Shown piece by piece: positions 43,181 through 53,425 of a stretch of DNA of 64,000 nt (its first letter is position 1; each line of letters starts with the position of its first letter). Source of the stretch: Meconema thalassinum. Lineage: Eukaryota > Arthropoda > Insecta > Orthoptera > Tettigoniidae. The translations under genes were made by a program, and so were the position numbers. The stretch is from contig OX336393.1 of the NCBI GenBank assembly GCA_946902985.2, positions 364,356,779-364,420,778 of the forward strand, in the 5' to 3' direction. The notes under the pieces are model-generated. The model was not told the DNA's origin. It made no database searches and saw only the letters and a list, made by a program, of their open reading frames with translations.

Positions 43181-43530
43181 TTGCATGTAAAAGAACCTTC
43201 CAATAAATACAATTGTGTGGAGCAAAATGTGAAGGTTATATTTGATTAATGCTCTATTAAGTTCCAACGTTCGCCGCCAGGTGCCGCTGCGGTAACGTCT
43301 AGTAGCCAAGTTCACAGCTAGGTGTCGTTGACGGTAGCATTTAGTAGCAAAAGTAGGAACTAATTGAAATTGATCGTCTGCAGTCCTTACCTGTATTATA
43401 GATAACACACACTAATACAACCATCATAATTTTCACTGGTTATCAGACAGATTCTACACACACCCAAAGTACACGGGGCTACTTGTCTGCGTTGTCGCAG
43501 GCCCTAAACTGAGGAGCCAACCAACCAATC
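42956..43530 (+). repeat. SINE-A copy with internal (TTTA)n
   Basis: Head ggcttcggtgaagtagttgg and tail taaactgaggagccaacc are present. A (TTTA)n tract (about 43119-43182) has expanded within the body after gggcccatgta, at a position near where the 3079 copy switches to (TTA)n. Confidence 0.85.
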
Positions 43531-43552
43531 AGACTACCAGTGGCATAGAATG

Positions 43553-43710
43553 AGTACCTACTGACAGGCCACGGCCGCTTCCTTCCACATCCTTGTCCAG
43601 TTTCATTCTTCTTCGTCAATTCCATCTCTCATCCCGGCGCGGCTAGAAAAACCAGAAAGACCTGCACTCGGCCTCTCAGGAGGCCACACGACAAAAAGTA
43701 AAATAAACTA
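43553..43710 (+). repeat. SINE-E fragment
   Basis: gacaggccacggccgcttcc through tcaggaggccacacgac. The head is missing; an A-rich end follows, then (GTT)n at 43722-43753. Confidence 0.7.
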
Positions 43711-43754
43711 AACAAGTAGTACAACTGTTGTTGTTGTTGTTGTTGTTGTTGTTT

Positions 43755-44113
43755 TCATTTGATAGTTTTGGACATCGTGGTCATTTACCCATGTACTTGG
43801 GTAGTTGTGCGTGTGTAAATTTGTATTTATCCAGTGTTATTGTGGAATCTGTCGTCATGTATTTGTAATCCATGTTTCGATTGGCAAAGAGGTAGCCGTG
43901 ACCTTAAGTTAGGATCCATCCCAGCATTTGCCTGGAGTAGAAGTGGGAGCCCACAGAAAACCACTTCCAGGATCGCCTCTTTCCAGTTTTGCCTCATGAA
44001 GTAGAGTGTACCCCATTCCAGCCCTCAGACTAGAAATGCATTTCTTGGTTGATCCAGGAATTGAACTCTTACATCCGGGGTTACAGCCGAGAATGTTAGC
44101 CGGTACACGACGA
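43755..44113 (-). repeat. SINE-C copy cut by mariner-like element
   Basis: Minus-strand SINE-C from the tail complement to the head complement (cagccgagaatgttagccgg). The mariner-like element starts at 44114 inside the head. Confidence 0.7.
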
Positions 44114-44329
44114 TAATGTTCTCCGCAGTGGGTACGTGCAGCTGTGAGTGGTTGAGTCATGAGTTTAGTTGGCTGCACTGCACTGTGTCCTTCAAAGCGG
44201 ACTCTCCCGTGTGGGCTGTCAGTGTGTATTGCGATAAGCGAGCGAGCGAGCGAGCGAGCCTGCATGTCTTCAGTGTGTATTACAGTAAGCGAGCGTTCAG
44301 ATAGATTATTGGAAGAGTGCAACAGTATA

Positions 44330-44770
44330 CAGGCGGTAATATTTACTACTGAAGAGAGTTTTTTTTTGGTGGAATACGTTTTTCGCGAAGGCGATCGGTT
44401 TACAGAAAATGTAAAATTAAGATTTCAGGCGCGATTTTCTAATTCAAAGTGTCCAAACCGTGATTCCGTTCGGGATTTGGTAAGTAAATTTCGTGTGACT
44501 GGCTCAGTGCACGATGTACCGGGAACAGGCAGGCCTACGCTTTTAACAGACGAAAAACTTGTTGAAATCTACAATATAATGCTGCGTAGTCCAAGTAAAT
44601 CCACACGAAAATTAGCTCAACAAACAGGAATCTCTAAGTCGACAGCACATAAAGCTGAAAGAGACGAGCTTCAGTTGTTCCCTTATAAAGTTACCGTGGT
44701 TCATGAATTAAAACAAACTGATTACGGAAAAAGAGTGATGTACTGTGAATGGTTCCAGCATCTGTTATGA
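44330..44770 (+). CDS. mariner-like transposase, DNA-binding half only
   Basis: The frame, open from 44159, reads ESFFLVEYVFREGDRFTEN, then DSVRDLVSKFRVTGSVHDVP, GTGRPTLLTDEKLVEIYN and SKSTRKLAQQTGISKSTAHK, ending CEWFQHLL. This matches the DUF4817-type helix-turn-helix domain at the front of insect mariner-like transposases: a FRETGSV-type helix, a GRP linker, then a second HTH. No catalytic DDE/DDD region follows, and a stop at 44768 ends it. A GTGAGT splice-donor-like site is ten bases beyond the stop. It might bind its own termini, but expression is unknown. Confidence 0.65.
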   Translation, partial: QAVIFTTEESFFLVEYVFREGDRFTENVKLRFQARFSNSKCPNRDSVRDLVSKFRVTGSVHDVPGTGRPTLLTDEKLVEIYNIMLRSPSKSTRKLAQQTGISKSTAHKAERDELQLFPYKVTVVHELKQTDYGKRVMYCEWFQHLL

Positions 44771-45186
44771 ATGGCTGTGGTGAGTACAAAGTTCACTGTT
44801 TATATTTTACTAGCAGTAGTACCCGGCTTCGCCCGGTGGAATGATGATAATGTTTTAAGGTCTCGTTAGAAATATAATGGACTTAAAATCTAAGTCATTT
44901 GCCCCCAAAGACAATGAGGGAGTAATATCTAGGTCATTTGCCCTTTTGATAAGGATGATAATAAAAACTACTGTTGAATTGACACGTCAAACTTACAAAC
45001 TACCGTAATAGAAATACATATTTCAAAATTCACAGGCGAGGAAGACTTATTGTGTGTGGTGATTAATGGTGTAATGGGCGTAACATCTACTGTAGGTCAT
45101 TTGCTCTTATGATGAGGATGATAAGGGAAACTACTACCGGTATTGAATTGACACTTCAACGTATAATGTACACAATGTACTGTAAT

Positions 45187-45724
45187 AAAAATAACTATAT
45201 GGCGGCTTCGGTGGCGTATTTGGTAGCATGCTGAGCTTCTATGCCCAAGATAGCGGGTTCAAACCCGGCCGAAGCCGTCGGATATTTTAAGAGCGTTAAA
45301 ATCCGTCAGTATGCCTTTCTTCGGAGGGGAAGTAAAGCCGGCGGTCCCATGTCAGATTTATGGCATGTTAAAGAACCTTCCACTAATTACACCTGTGTGA
45401 AGCTAAATTGGATAGGTAAACAACGCGCATAGATGTCTACGTCCGTTGCCAAGAGCCGACTGCAGTGGCGTCTAGTAGCTAAGTTCCGAACTTGGCCTAG
45501 TAGTCGTTGACGGTGGCGCTTGGCGGCAAAAGTACGAACTATTTGAAGAATTCTAAGTTGCAGTTTGTACTTAAATTAAAAAAACAGATAACACACACTA
45601 ATACAGTCATCACAATTAACACCGGTTATCAGACAGATTCTACACACACCCAAAGTACACGGGGCTACATGACCGGGTTGTCGCAGCCCCTAAACTTAAG
45701 AACCAACCAACCAAAAATAAATAT
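45187..45724 (+). repeat. SINE-A copy
   Basis: Full-length plus-strand SINE-A (about 45201-45712) with a well-preserved head (ggcttcggtggcgtatttgg, gggttcaaacccgg). It is flanked by AAAAATAACTAT and AAAAATAAATAT, a likely 12-bp duplication with one mismatch. It splits the ~165-bp units. Confidence 0.85.
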
Positions 45725-46179
45725 TTTAAAAATCACAGTCGAGAAAGACTTTATGCGGCGGTGATTATTGGTATGATGCGCGTAACATCTAGGTCATTTG
45801 CACTTATGATGATAATAATAAGGTAATGAAAAAATGACTACTAAACGAACATGGTGCTATTTTAAAACTGATATAGGTAATTCAGGTGTCTAGCTTCGAT
45901 GTCTTCCAAAGTCTCAACCTTATTTTCTGGCTTAGGCCTGTACTGGATGCGTCTAGTGAAAGAGCGTACTGCTCGGCAAAGACAAAGAATATAGGTCCAA
46001 GTTGCACGAACCTGAGATGATCGCAAATGATGACGAAATATGATGACACACGTTCGGGGTTCCCCGTCCTATACAGATTGACCGGGAATCACTCACTGTT
46101 TCGCAACGGCCCTGTGCTGGCATCAGCATAGACAGCAGGAGATAACACGGCGGGCTCCGGAAAGTACACTCAAGTCACC

Positions 46180-46600
46180 TCGCGATGAATCAGCAAGCTA
46201 TTCTCACAACTGACCCCCCCCCTCAGGGTCTCACAACTTGTGGGACGTGGGTTGGCGACCACGGAACCCCAGCTGAGTCTGGCATAGCTTCTACTTCCTG
46301 GTGCCGGGCTCATTTCAGTTCTATTTCCTGTCGGCCTCCCTTGGTCAACTCTTGTTGTCTTCCGACCCAGACTGTATTAGGGTATCCGAGGGCTAGGGAG
46401 TCTTTCAATTTCCCGCCTTAATTGGCTTTGTCTCATCTTTCCTGATACCCTCATTCTTCGAGGGGTCTGCCTTCTTTTCCTTTTCATAATATCTCCTGTC
46501 TTCTGCTCAAGGCCCTCAAAGAGGCAGGGTGTGTGTAGACCCACCACTTCTGGTACACCCTCAAGGGCTCATGACTGGTGAGTTAGGAAGCTGGCAACCC
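46180..46600. repeat. LINE-tail-like segment
   Basis: gggacgtgggttggcgacca, tcccttggtcaactcttgtt and cttaattggctttgtctc resemble a dispersed insect repeat end. Assignment is from memory of similar sequences and is weak. No intact frame. Confidence 0.3.
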
Positions 46601-46624
46601 CGAGGAATTCCTGAGCTACATGCA

Positions 46625-48030
46625 GGGAATGGAGTGGTAGGCCTATGTCAGAAATTTCAAGTGGACAGTGTTACGCATCGGGTTCCAAAGGGTAAGTAAG
46701 TATACACACTTTGTTTTCGATCGGTGAACGATGTAGATTTGTGCCAAAGGGCCTAAATGCGTGAAATGGAGTGGTCTGTCCGAAATTTCGAGTGGACAGT
46801 GTTACTCGTCGAGTTCCAAAGCGTAATTATGTAAAATCTGGTTGAGATCGGTGAAACGGTGTAGTTTTCTGCCAAAGGGCCAAAAAGCAGGGAATAGTGT
46901 GGTCTGTCCGAAATTTAAAGTGAACAGTGTTACTTGTCGGGTTCTACGGGTAAGCATATAAAATTGGGGTCATATCGGTGAAACGGTGTAGATTTGTGCC
47001 AAACAGCCTAAATGCGAGGGATGGAGTGGCCTCGCCGCAATTTCAAGCAGACAGTGTTAGTCGCAGTGTTCCAAAGGGTAAATATACAAATTTTGGTTGA
47101 GATCGGTGAAACGGTGTAGATTTGGGACAAAGGGACTAAATGCAGGGAATGGAGTGGTCTGTCCGCAATTTCAAGCAGACAGTGTTACTCGCTGGGTACC
47201 AAAGGGTAAGTTTCCGAATATTGGTTCTTATCGGTGAAACGGTGTAGATTTGTGCCAAAGTGCCTAAATGCAGGGAATGGGGTGGTCTGTCCGAAATTTT
47301 AAGTGGACAGTGTTACTCGCAGGGTTCCAAAGGGTAAGTATACAAAGTTTGGTTCAGATCGGTGAAACGGTGTAGATTTGTGCCAAAGGGCCTAAAGGCA
47401 GGGGATGGAGTAGCCTCTCCGCAATTTCAAGCAGACAGTGTTAGTCGCAGTGTTCCAAAGGGTAAATATACAAATTTTGGTTGAGATCGGTGGAACGGTG
47501 TAGATTTGGGCCAAAGGGCCTAAATGCAGGGAATGGCGTGGTCTGTCCGAAATTTCAAGCAGACAGTGTTACTCGCAGGGCACCAAAGGGTAAGAATACG
47601 AATTTTGGTTCTGATCGGTGAAACGGTGTAGATTTGGACCAAAGGGCCTAAATGCAGGGAATGGGGTGGTCTGTCCGAAATTTTAAGTGGTCAGTGTTAC
47701 TCGCAGGGTTCCAAAGGGTAAATATACAAATTTTGGTTGAGATCGGTGAAACGGTGTGGATTTGGACCAAAGGGCCTAAATGCAGGGAATGGGATGGTCT
47801 GTCCGAAATTTCAAGTGGACAGTGTTACTCGCAGGGTTCCAAAGGTTAAATATACAACTTTTGGTTCAGATCGGTGAAACGGTGTAGATTTGTGCAAAAG
47901 GGCCTAAATGCAGGGCATGGGGTGGTCTGTCCGAAATTTAATGTTGACAGGGTTACCCGCAGGGTTTCAAAGGGTAAGTATACAAATTTTGGTTCAGATC
48001 GGTGAAACGGTGTAGATTTGTATACATAAC
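46625..48030 (+). repeat. 128-bp tandem array, ~11 units, 384-bp higher-order period
   Basis: The unit carries gtggtctgtccgaaatttc, gacagtgttactcgcagggt, tccaaagggtaa, ttggttgagatcggtgaaac and ggtgtagatttgtgccaaag. Variant words recur every third unit: acagtgttagtcgcag at 47051 and 47435, and acagtgttactcgc with a tacc/cacc change at 47179 and 47563. The higher-order unit is therefore 3 x 128 bp. Confidence 0.85.
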
Positions 48031-48236
48031 AGACAGACAGACAGACAGACAGACAAACTTTGTGCTTTATATATATAGAGATGATGCAAGCGGCAGCCGT
48101 GCTACCAACGTAACTGCTGTAGCTAGCTCTCGCAGACGCATGTAGGCGCTGCGGAGAACATTACCGGACTCACTGTAGTATAACAACGAAGGATATTACA
48201 GGGATTTAGTATTTTCAGATTATCTTTTTTCGATAG

Positions 48237-48625
48237 CTTGCCACAGTGGGCGAGTGGTTATCGTATCGGACTGCTAACTAAAAGCTTTCAGGTTCGCTCC
48301 TGGCCGTGGTGAGTGATTTTTGAAAGGCGTAAAAAAATCACGATACGCATGTCATACGTTGTTGGATTGTTAAAGAACCCATTTGATTTCAGTACTGTAT
48401 GCCGTGTTTATAATGGAAAAATTAATCTCGGGATTTTCCGCCAACACAAAAAGTTCCTCCTCTCTCTACTAGAAAGCGCTATAGTGGCAAGGAGCTTAGA
48501 TATCTAACCTCCTTGACTTTCATAGCGCTCCAAGGAGCGATAAAGTTCGACATGCAAGCTGACCTCTGGGCGTCAATTAACAAAGTTTGCTCCCTGCACC
48601 TGAGGCCATACGATATTATTATTTC
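48237..48625 (+). repeat. SINE-B copy
   Basis: Head cttgccacagtgggcgagtg, B box aggttcgctcctggccg, end tgaggccatacgatatta. The TTA tail is very short. Confidence 0.85.
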
Positions 48626-49252
48626 GATTATAGTGACGCTGTTTTAAGGGGTGGAACATTGAGGTCATCTACCGTTTTGAACTGGTTTGGAAGAATGTTT
48701 GATGCAAAAAAGATTTGCATAGCTTAGATTGAAAACACCAAACAGTTTTCCGCTCTTTAATTCATCAGAGATGGGGGAATAAGAAAGAATGACGTGCTGG
48801 AGAAGTTTATAGCTTCCTTGAAATATTTTTTGTTGAACGAGCTAACCAGTAGAAAGAACAAACTTTGCGAGATACAGTTGGGAATTACGCAAGCGGTAGC
48901 CTCGTTTATGAGCTATAAACCGATTGGCTGCGTAGTCCTTGCCGCCCTCCAGCATCTCAGCACGTCTCCTGGGACTTGGACGGCGCGGCGCGCGGCGTCG
49001 GGACGCACCGTGATTGCCCTCAGCGTCTGCAGAAAGCTCAAGACTCACGCCTCGATAGGGAGAAGGGACGCCCTTCTGCATAGGCTTATCTGTCTCCTGC
49101 TAATAGCGATAGTTAAAGATTTTCTGGACCATTTGATGATTTATAATATTTTAAGGTATTCATAGACTTTTAAAATGGCGTATTTGGGTAGCATTTTCAC
49201 TTTTCTGTTTGCAGACAAACGTTTAATTTTTCAACTTTACAGTAAGAATATG
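48626..49252. other. unassigned, GC-rich patch
   Basis: A repeat end (gctgttttaaggggtggaac, aggtcatctacc) is at 48640-48675. The rest is unassigned; 48930-49080 is notably GC-rich with no recognised product. Confidence 0.4.
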
Positions 49253-49288
49253 TACTGTGCCCAATCGGAGTTACATACGGGCACAGTA
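49253..49288. repeat. perfect 10-bp-arm inverted repeat
   Basis: TACTGTGCCC and GGGCACAGTA flank a 16-base loop directly left of the mariner-like MITE. Its right arm overlaps the TA target of that element. Confidence 0.85.
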
Positions 49289-49921
49289 CAGGGTCGTTAT
49301 CTATGTGCGCCTCCGATAAACACGGCAAGCTAAGCCGGCTGTGACTGGCGCAGACCGCGGGGGCGCGTAACCGGTTCAGCCAGTGGTTGGAGCGCTCCGC
49401 TGACTCATATCGTTAGTTCACACGTGTTTTGTCATTCTTATGGTGTGTATCTGTAATGCCTAGACGATTGTGTTGCACGTTTAGTGAGTATTGTGATTGT
49501 TGGACATGCCTGGACACCAATTCACATTGCGCGAAGGTGTGTATATCCATAATTCGTATATTAAAAGCAGAAAATCTTGTTCTGAAACGAGACGAAAATT
49601 TCGAATCAAGTTTCCAGGCCTAATGCAGGGACAATTCGGAGGCTCGCTAAAAGATTCAAGGAAACAGGCTCCGTAAATAATAAAAAAAAAGTTGACAGAC
49701 ATTCTTTCATCAGAAGATGTCAGGTGTGTGTTAGAAGCGAGGGAGGACATTTTCAGCATCGCCTATGAGCACTGTAAGTACACATTATTGAACATGTTTG
49801 GTAAAAGTGTGAAAGTGCGTGCCACCACCGGCTGAACCAAGTACGCGTGCCCGCGATCTGCGCCAGTCACAGGCGGCTTTGTTTGCCATGTTTATCGGGG
49901 CGCACATAGATAATGACCCTG
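49289..49921 (+). mobile_element. mariner-like short element with ~95-bp inverted repeats
   Basis: Left end cagggtcgttatctatgtgc and right end complement cagggtcattatctatgtgc match through gataaacacggcaa, tgactggcgcagac and gtttcagcc-like positions, about 95 bp. TA flanks both tips (49287-49288 and 49922-49923). The 633-bp element has only a decayed N-terminal transposase piece. Confidence 0.85.
49540..49765 (+). pseudogene. mariner-like transposase N-terminal relic
   Basis: Across two frames the plus strand reads RRKFRIKFPG, NAGTIRRLAKRFKETGSVNN and then LTDILSSEDVRCVLEARED. RFKETGSV is the helix typical of DUF4817-type transposase N-termini, as at 44330. At least two frameshifts disrupt it. 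A GTAAGT donor-like site follows at 49767. Confidence 0.6.
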
Positions 49922-49959
49922 TATGTTTTTTTTTCAGAAAACCATAATCATAATGCAAA

Positions 49960-50335
49960 ACTTTAAACTTAATTTTGTTGTTGTTGATTTTTTATGGGGC
50001 TTTGCGACATCGTGGACATATTGTAACCCCGTGTACGTGGGTGTGTGTAGAATTTTTCTGATGACCTGTGTCACTGTAATGTCTGTACTAGTGTGTGTAT
50101 TTGTAATTCAGGTAGGATTTGGTTAAGAAACGGCGGTGGCCTAAAGTTAGGTACTGTCCCGAAATGTGCTTGTAGTAAAAGAGGAAACCCACGGAAAACG
50201 ACTTCCAAGATGGCTGAGGTAGGAATCAAACCCGCCTCTTCTCAGTTTTGCCCCACGAGGCTGAGTCCATCCCGTTCCAGCCCTCAGACCGGAATTAAAT
50301 TTCTCGACAGAGCTGATTCACCACGACCTCGTCCA
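49960..50335 (-). repeat. SINE-C copy
   Basis: Complement of the tail (tattgtaaccccgtgtacgt), body (gccccacgaggctgagtcca) and head end (attcaccacgacc). The B box of the head is deleted (gacagagctgattcacc). Confidence 0.75.
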
Positions 50336-51402
50336 CTGGGAAGTTAGCGATGCCTGATGTTTGACGAAGACATGTTTACCCCTGATCTGAGCTGTTAGTA
50401 TGCATGACACGACTGGCCAGTATTCACTGTTGTTAGAACTCTCTCACCTGACTTTTCTTCGGACCCAGCCAGGCGATGAGGTAATCTCCTCTCTCAATAG
50501 CCTCCCACCCTCCCTCCCTGGGTTATCGCGACTCCCATGCGTATTTCCTGGTCTCCGAGTTTCAGTACAATTCAGCCAAGGGGACCTAGAAGTCATTACA
50601 GTAGCAGTGTACTCCACCGAGCGAAGCATTCCCAACATCTTCAATACGCAGGGTCATCCAAAGTAAATGGCAACAAAGGTGAACTTTTCAAGGTAAAATA
50701 ATTCCAGAAGATTTAAGGACAGATAGTTCTGAACGCTCCATAAAATAATACTAAAACTACCGGAAACATATCTTTAACGGAAAATATTCCAAGTCCCGTT
50801 CGATTACGTTGAAGGCATGTTTTACTGAATATAGTCGGCGCGCCAGGAGAAGCCAGTTCGACACGCTCTGTGACGGAGAGGAGGGTGATTCGGCTGTACG
50901 CATGTGCAGTCTGGCTATTCCAGACCTAAATATTTCAGCTGCTGCTACCTCCAGCATGGTGCTTTATCCGGCTTTATGTATGTATTGTTTACTTTCTACT
51001 GTCGACATTCTCAGAAGGCTTTGTGGTTAAAGCACTGAGTACCAATAAGGAAGCAAAGAAAGAACGAAAGAGTGACAGAAAGAATGCGAGTGCAGCAGGT
51101 GGTGGACGACTTGATGTTTTTTGAATGCACAGTACATGAGAAGACATATTCAGTTCAAAGCCAGCTGACTGCTCCTGGCGCGCAAACAATATGCTAAGTT
51201 GCAATGAGATCGAGAGGTTAACACGTGCGATGTTTCTTTGTAAGAATGACCGTGATTAGGCTTATATAGATAGCAAGGAATTATCTTGCATATCGCATAG
51301 GCTGCCCGCTAGTCTACTAGACGCTGGTAGTGCTTGCCAGTAATTTTAATAATTCGACTTGAAGCGGTTCCTGTAGGAGTAGTCAGTGTTTCGGAACCGT
51401 GT
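50336..51402. other. unassigned sequence
   Basis: Several short open frames, none with a recognisable domain. No repeat recognised. Confidence 0.4.
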
Positions 51403-52285
51403 AGTTAACGGGTTGTGTCCTGATTGCGTTCATCGCATTAGTAGTCCAGATTGCGGTCACTTTCATTTTAGGGAAGAGCTATAAACATTCCGGCGTCCAG
51501 ATTGCGGTCACTTTTCTTGTGAGACCGGTCCTTGGTTCTTGGTTCTTCCCGACTGACTCATACCTTCCGTAAGTTTTGTGGATAACAAGGGGAAACTGAT
51601 ATTTCACTACCTAACCAAAGAATACAGTTCAGTGTTCAGCTGAGCACACTCTATAAAACTTCGCTTAAAAAAATCAAGTCCCCTCCCAATCTGACAGCAC
51701 CTCGTAAAGCAATGATTATAACATTTCAAGTCTTAAGAATAGAAATGTTTCAGGATCGGAATCAACGACCTTTACTTTAAACAAAATAGTTTTAACGGGA
51801 AATGTTATACTTACAGGGTACAATTTTTAATTTCTGCCCCTCCCCTCTCATTTGAGACGCGAGATATCTATTTTTATAATAGGTAGCCTACTATATATAG
51901 TGAAAAATTTATTTTTAGTACCTCGAAAATTTTGTCTCGTTAAAGTAATTTGTTCTGCGTTTGATTGTAAATTCCCTTTGTAATCAATGTTTGTCCCCGC
52001 CCCCTCCTACACACAAAATCAAACATTTGAAGTTTTAGGTTTATTAACATTCCAAGGAGAACTGACATATGGCATGTACCTCAACATTGGCAAGAGGGGT
52101 GGAAATGAAAGGTGAGGAAATTCCCAGGGGAGTTACAACCGGACCGGTCTCCCAAGAAAAGTGACCGCATTCTGGACGCTGGAATGTTTATAGCTCTTCC
52201 CTAAAATGAAAGTGACCGCAATCTGGACTACTAATGAGGTGAACGCAATCCGGAATGGTCGCAATCAGGAAGACACCAGTTAACG
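51403..52285. mobile_element. DNA MITE with 8-bp duplication and iterated subterminal motif
   Basis: AGTTAACG flanks the element (51403-51410 and 52278-52285). The ends share tcctgattgcg, and the inner arms of about 120 bp are nearly identical in complement (cattagtagtccagattgcg, agctataaacattcc, gagaccggtcc). CCAGATTGCGGTCACTTT occurs twice per arm (51446 and 51497 on the left), a likely transposase-binding array. No transposase, and the superfamily is not assigned. Confidence 0.75.
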
Positions 52286-53423
52286 AACTGTCATTGTTAC
52301 AAGAGAACAACTAACGGCGGAGACACCTACTACTTCTCTATCCCTACCTGTGGGACTCAGTGACACAATTGTTTAAGTCAAGGTTTTCCGGTTCAACCGC
52401 CCACTGGCCGGTTCAGGGCTGTTCAGCAGTGAGTGAGGGAACTTGGAGCCCAGTTTGACTGAGGTAGACATGTCGGGCTTTCCAAGCGGTCACCAATCAA
52501 TGCAAGCCAACCAACTGAGCGAGACTGGGCAGGAACTGAGACCTGAACCATCAGAGCGTGCTCTCACTCGATGGGTACGAACCCAAATTAGAAGGTTCGA
52601 TTCAGGATCAGTCCGATAATTTAAGAGTCTTTAAACATAATAGCATCGAATCGACTGATTCACTGGCATGTTGAAAGAATCTCCTAGGGCAATGACAAAC
52701 ACCTGATCTCTCCCGGAGAAGTAACCTATACAGCGCGACGAGTTAATCTGAGGCCCCGGAAAATATTCGAACTACTAGACTTCCCCTTACCCCTCCTGTC
52801 ATGATGTTGCTGGATCTACTGCTTTTTGCTGCACGCGAAAGGCGGGACATGCACAGAAACCAAATGTCGCTGAGAAGCGCGCACGTGAGGATGATTTACC
52901 AATGGTGTCACTCTATCCCCCCACCCACCACGTGCTTTCCCTTCCCTCGCTCCCTCGCTCGCTCAGGCCGGCAGCGCCCTCACTTAAACTTGCCGAGCAT
53001 TAGCTTGGTTGTGAAGGTAGGTAAAGTAGACGTGGGTAGCGGGAAGCCTTGTGAGGCTGACCAATGTTATATACAGAGCGTATGTATCGTTGCGTGCTTT
53101 CATTGAATACCATGCAAGTATTATTATTATTATTATTATTAATAATAATAATAATATTAATATGAAATTTTACAGAAAAACACAAACGCATCACCGTCGG
53201 ACTTCATGCGAGCCAAAGACACTAATGAGAGCACTGTATCTCAAGATGTTCAGAGCAAGTCGCTGAAGAGAGAGAACCTTACGTACTATACTTGCAATGC
53301 CTTTTGCATTAATTGCATGTGGTTTCTCTTCAAGCCAACGTTCCCCTTTGCATTTTCACAGTCCTTTGTAACTAAACCATTCACATTATTATTATTATTA
53401 TTAGTAGTAGTAGTATTATACTA
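52286..53423. other. unassigned, with old SINE debris and microsatellites
   Basis: A tRNA-like piece with gaaggttcgattcagg and cactggcatgttgaaag lies at 52540-52720, probably an old SINE. A (TTA)n(TAA)n self-complementary tract is at 53119-53160, and (TTA)n(GTA)n at 53386-53417. Confidence 0.45.
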
Positions 53424-53425
53424 TA

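Larger units (their letters stand above)
44808..48080 (+). mobile_element. 'cccggcttcgcccgg' element with internal tandem arrays
   Basis: Starts ctagcagtagtacccggctt (44808) like the element at 34686 and ends with (CAGA)n and aactttgtgctttatatat. Inside are three ~165-bp units around taggtcatttgcc (44930, 45092, 45789), a SINE-A, an anonymous segment (45840-46620) and the 128-bp array. No coding domain found. Confidence 0.5.
44114..48163 (+). mobile_element. mariner-like element with nested insertion
   Basis: TAATGTTCTCCGCAG at the left and CTGCGGAGAACATTA at the right are exact complements, with TA at each tip, and similarity extends further inward (ggtacgtgcagctg / cagacgcatgtaggcgc). The left part codes a transposase N-terminal domain. 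The insert 44808-48080 is a different element. Without it the mariner-like copy is about 780 bp and lacks the catalytic half. Confidence 0.65.

Noticed and set aside
46625..48030. CRISPR-like array
   Set aside because: Direct repeats are adjacent 128-bp units without unique spacers, in an evident eukaryotic genome; this is a tandem satellite.
48794..49165. 123-codon frame with Arg/Ala-rich middle
   Set aside because: GC-rich patch makes stops rare on both strands; no domain recognised.
50809..51030. 73-codon plus-strand frame overlapping a 66-codon minus frame
   Set aside because: No motif, no homologous copy in the window and no splice signals of note.
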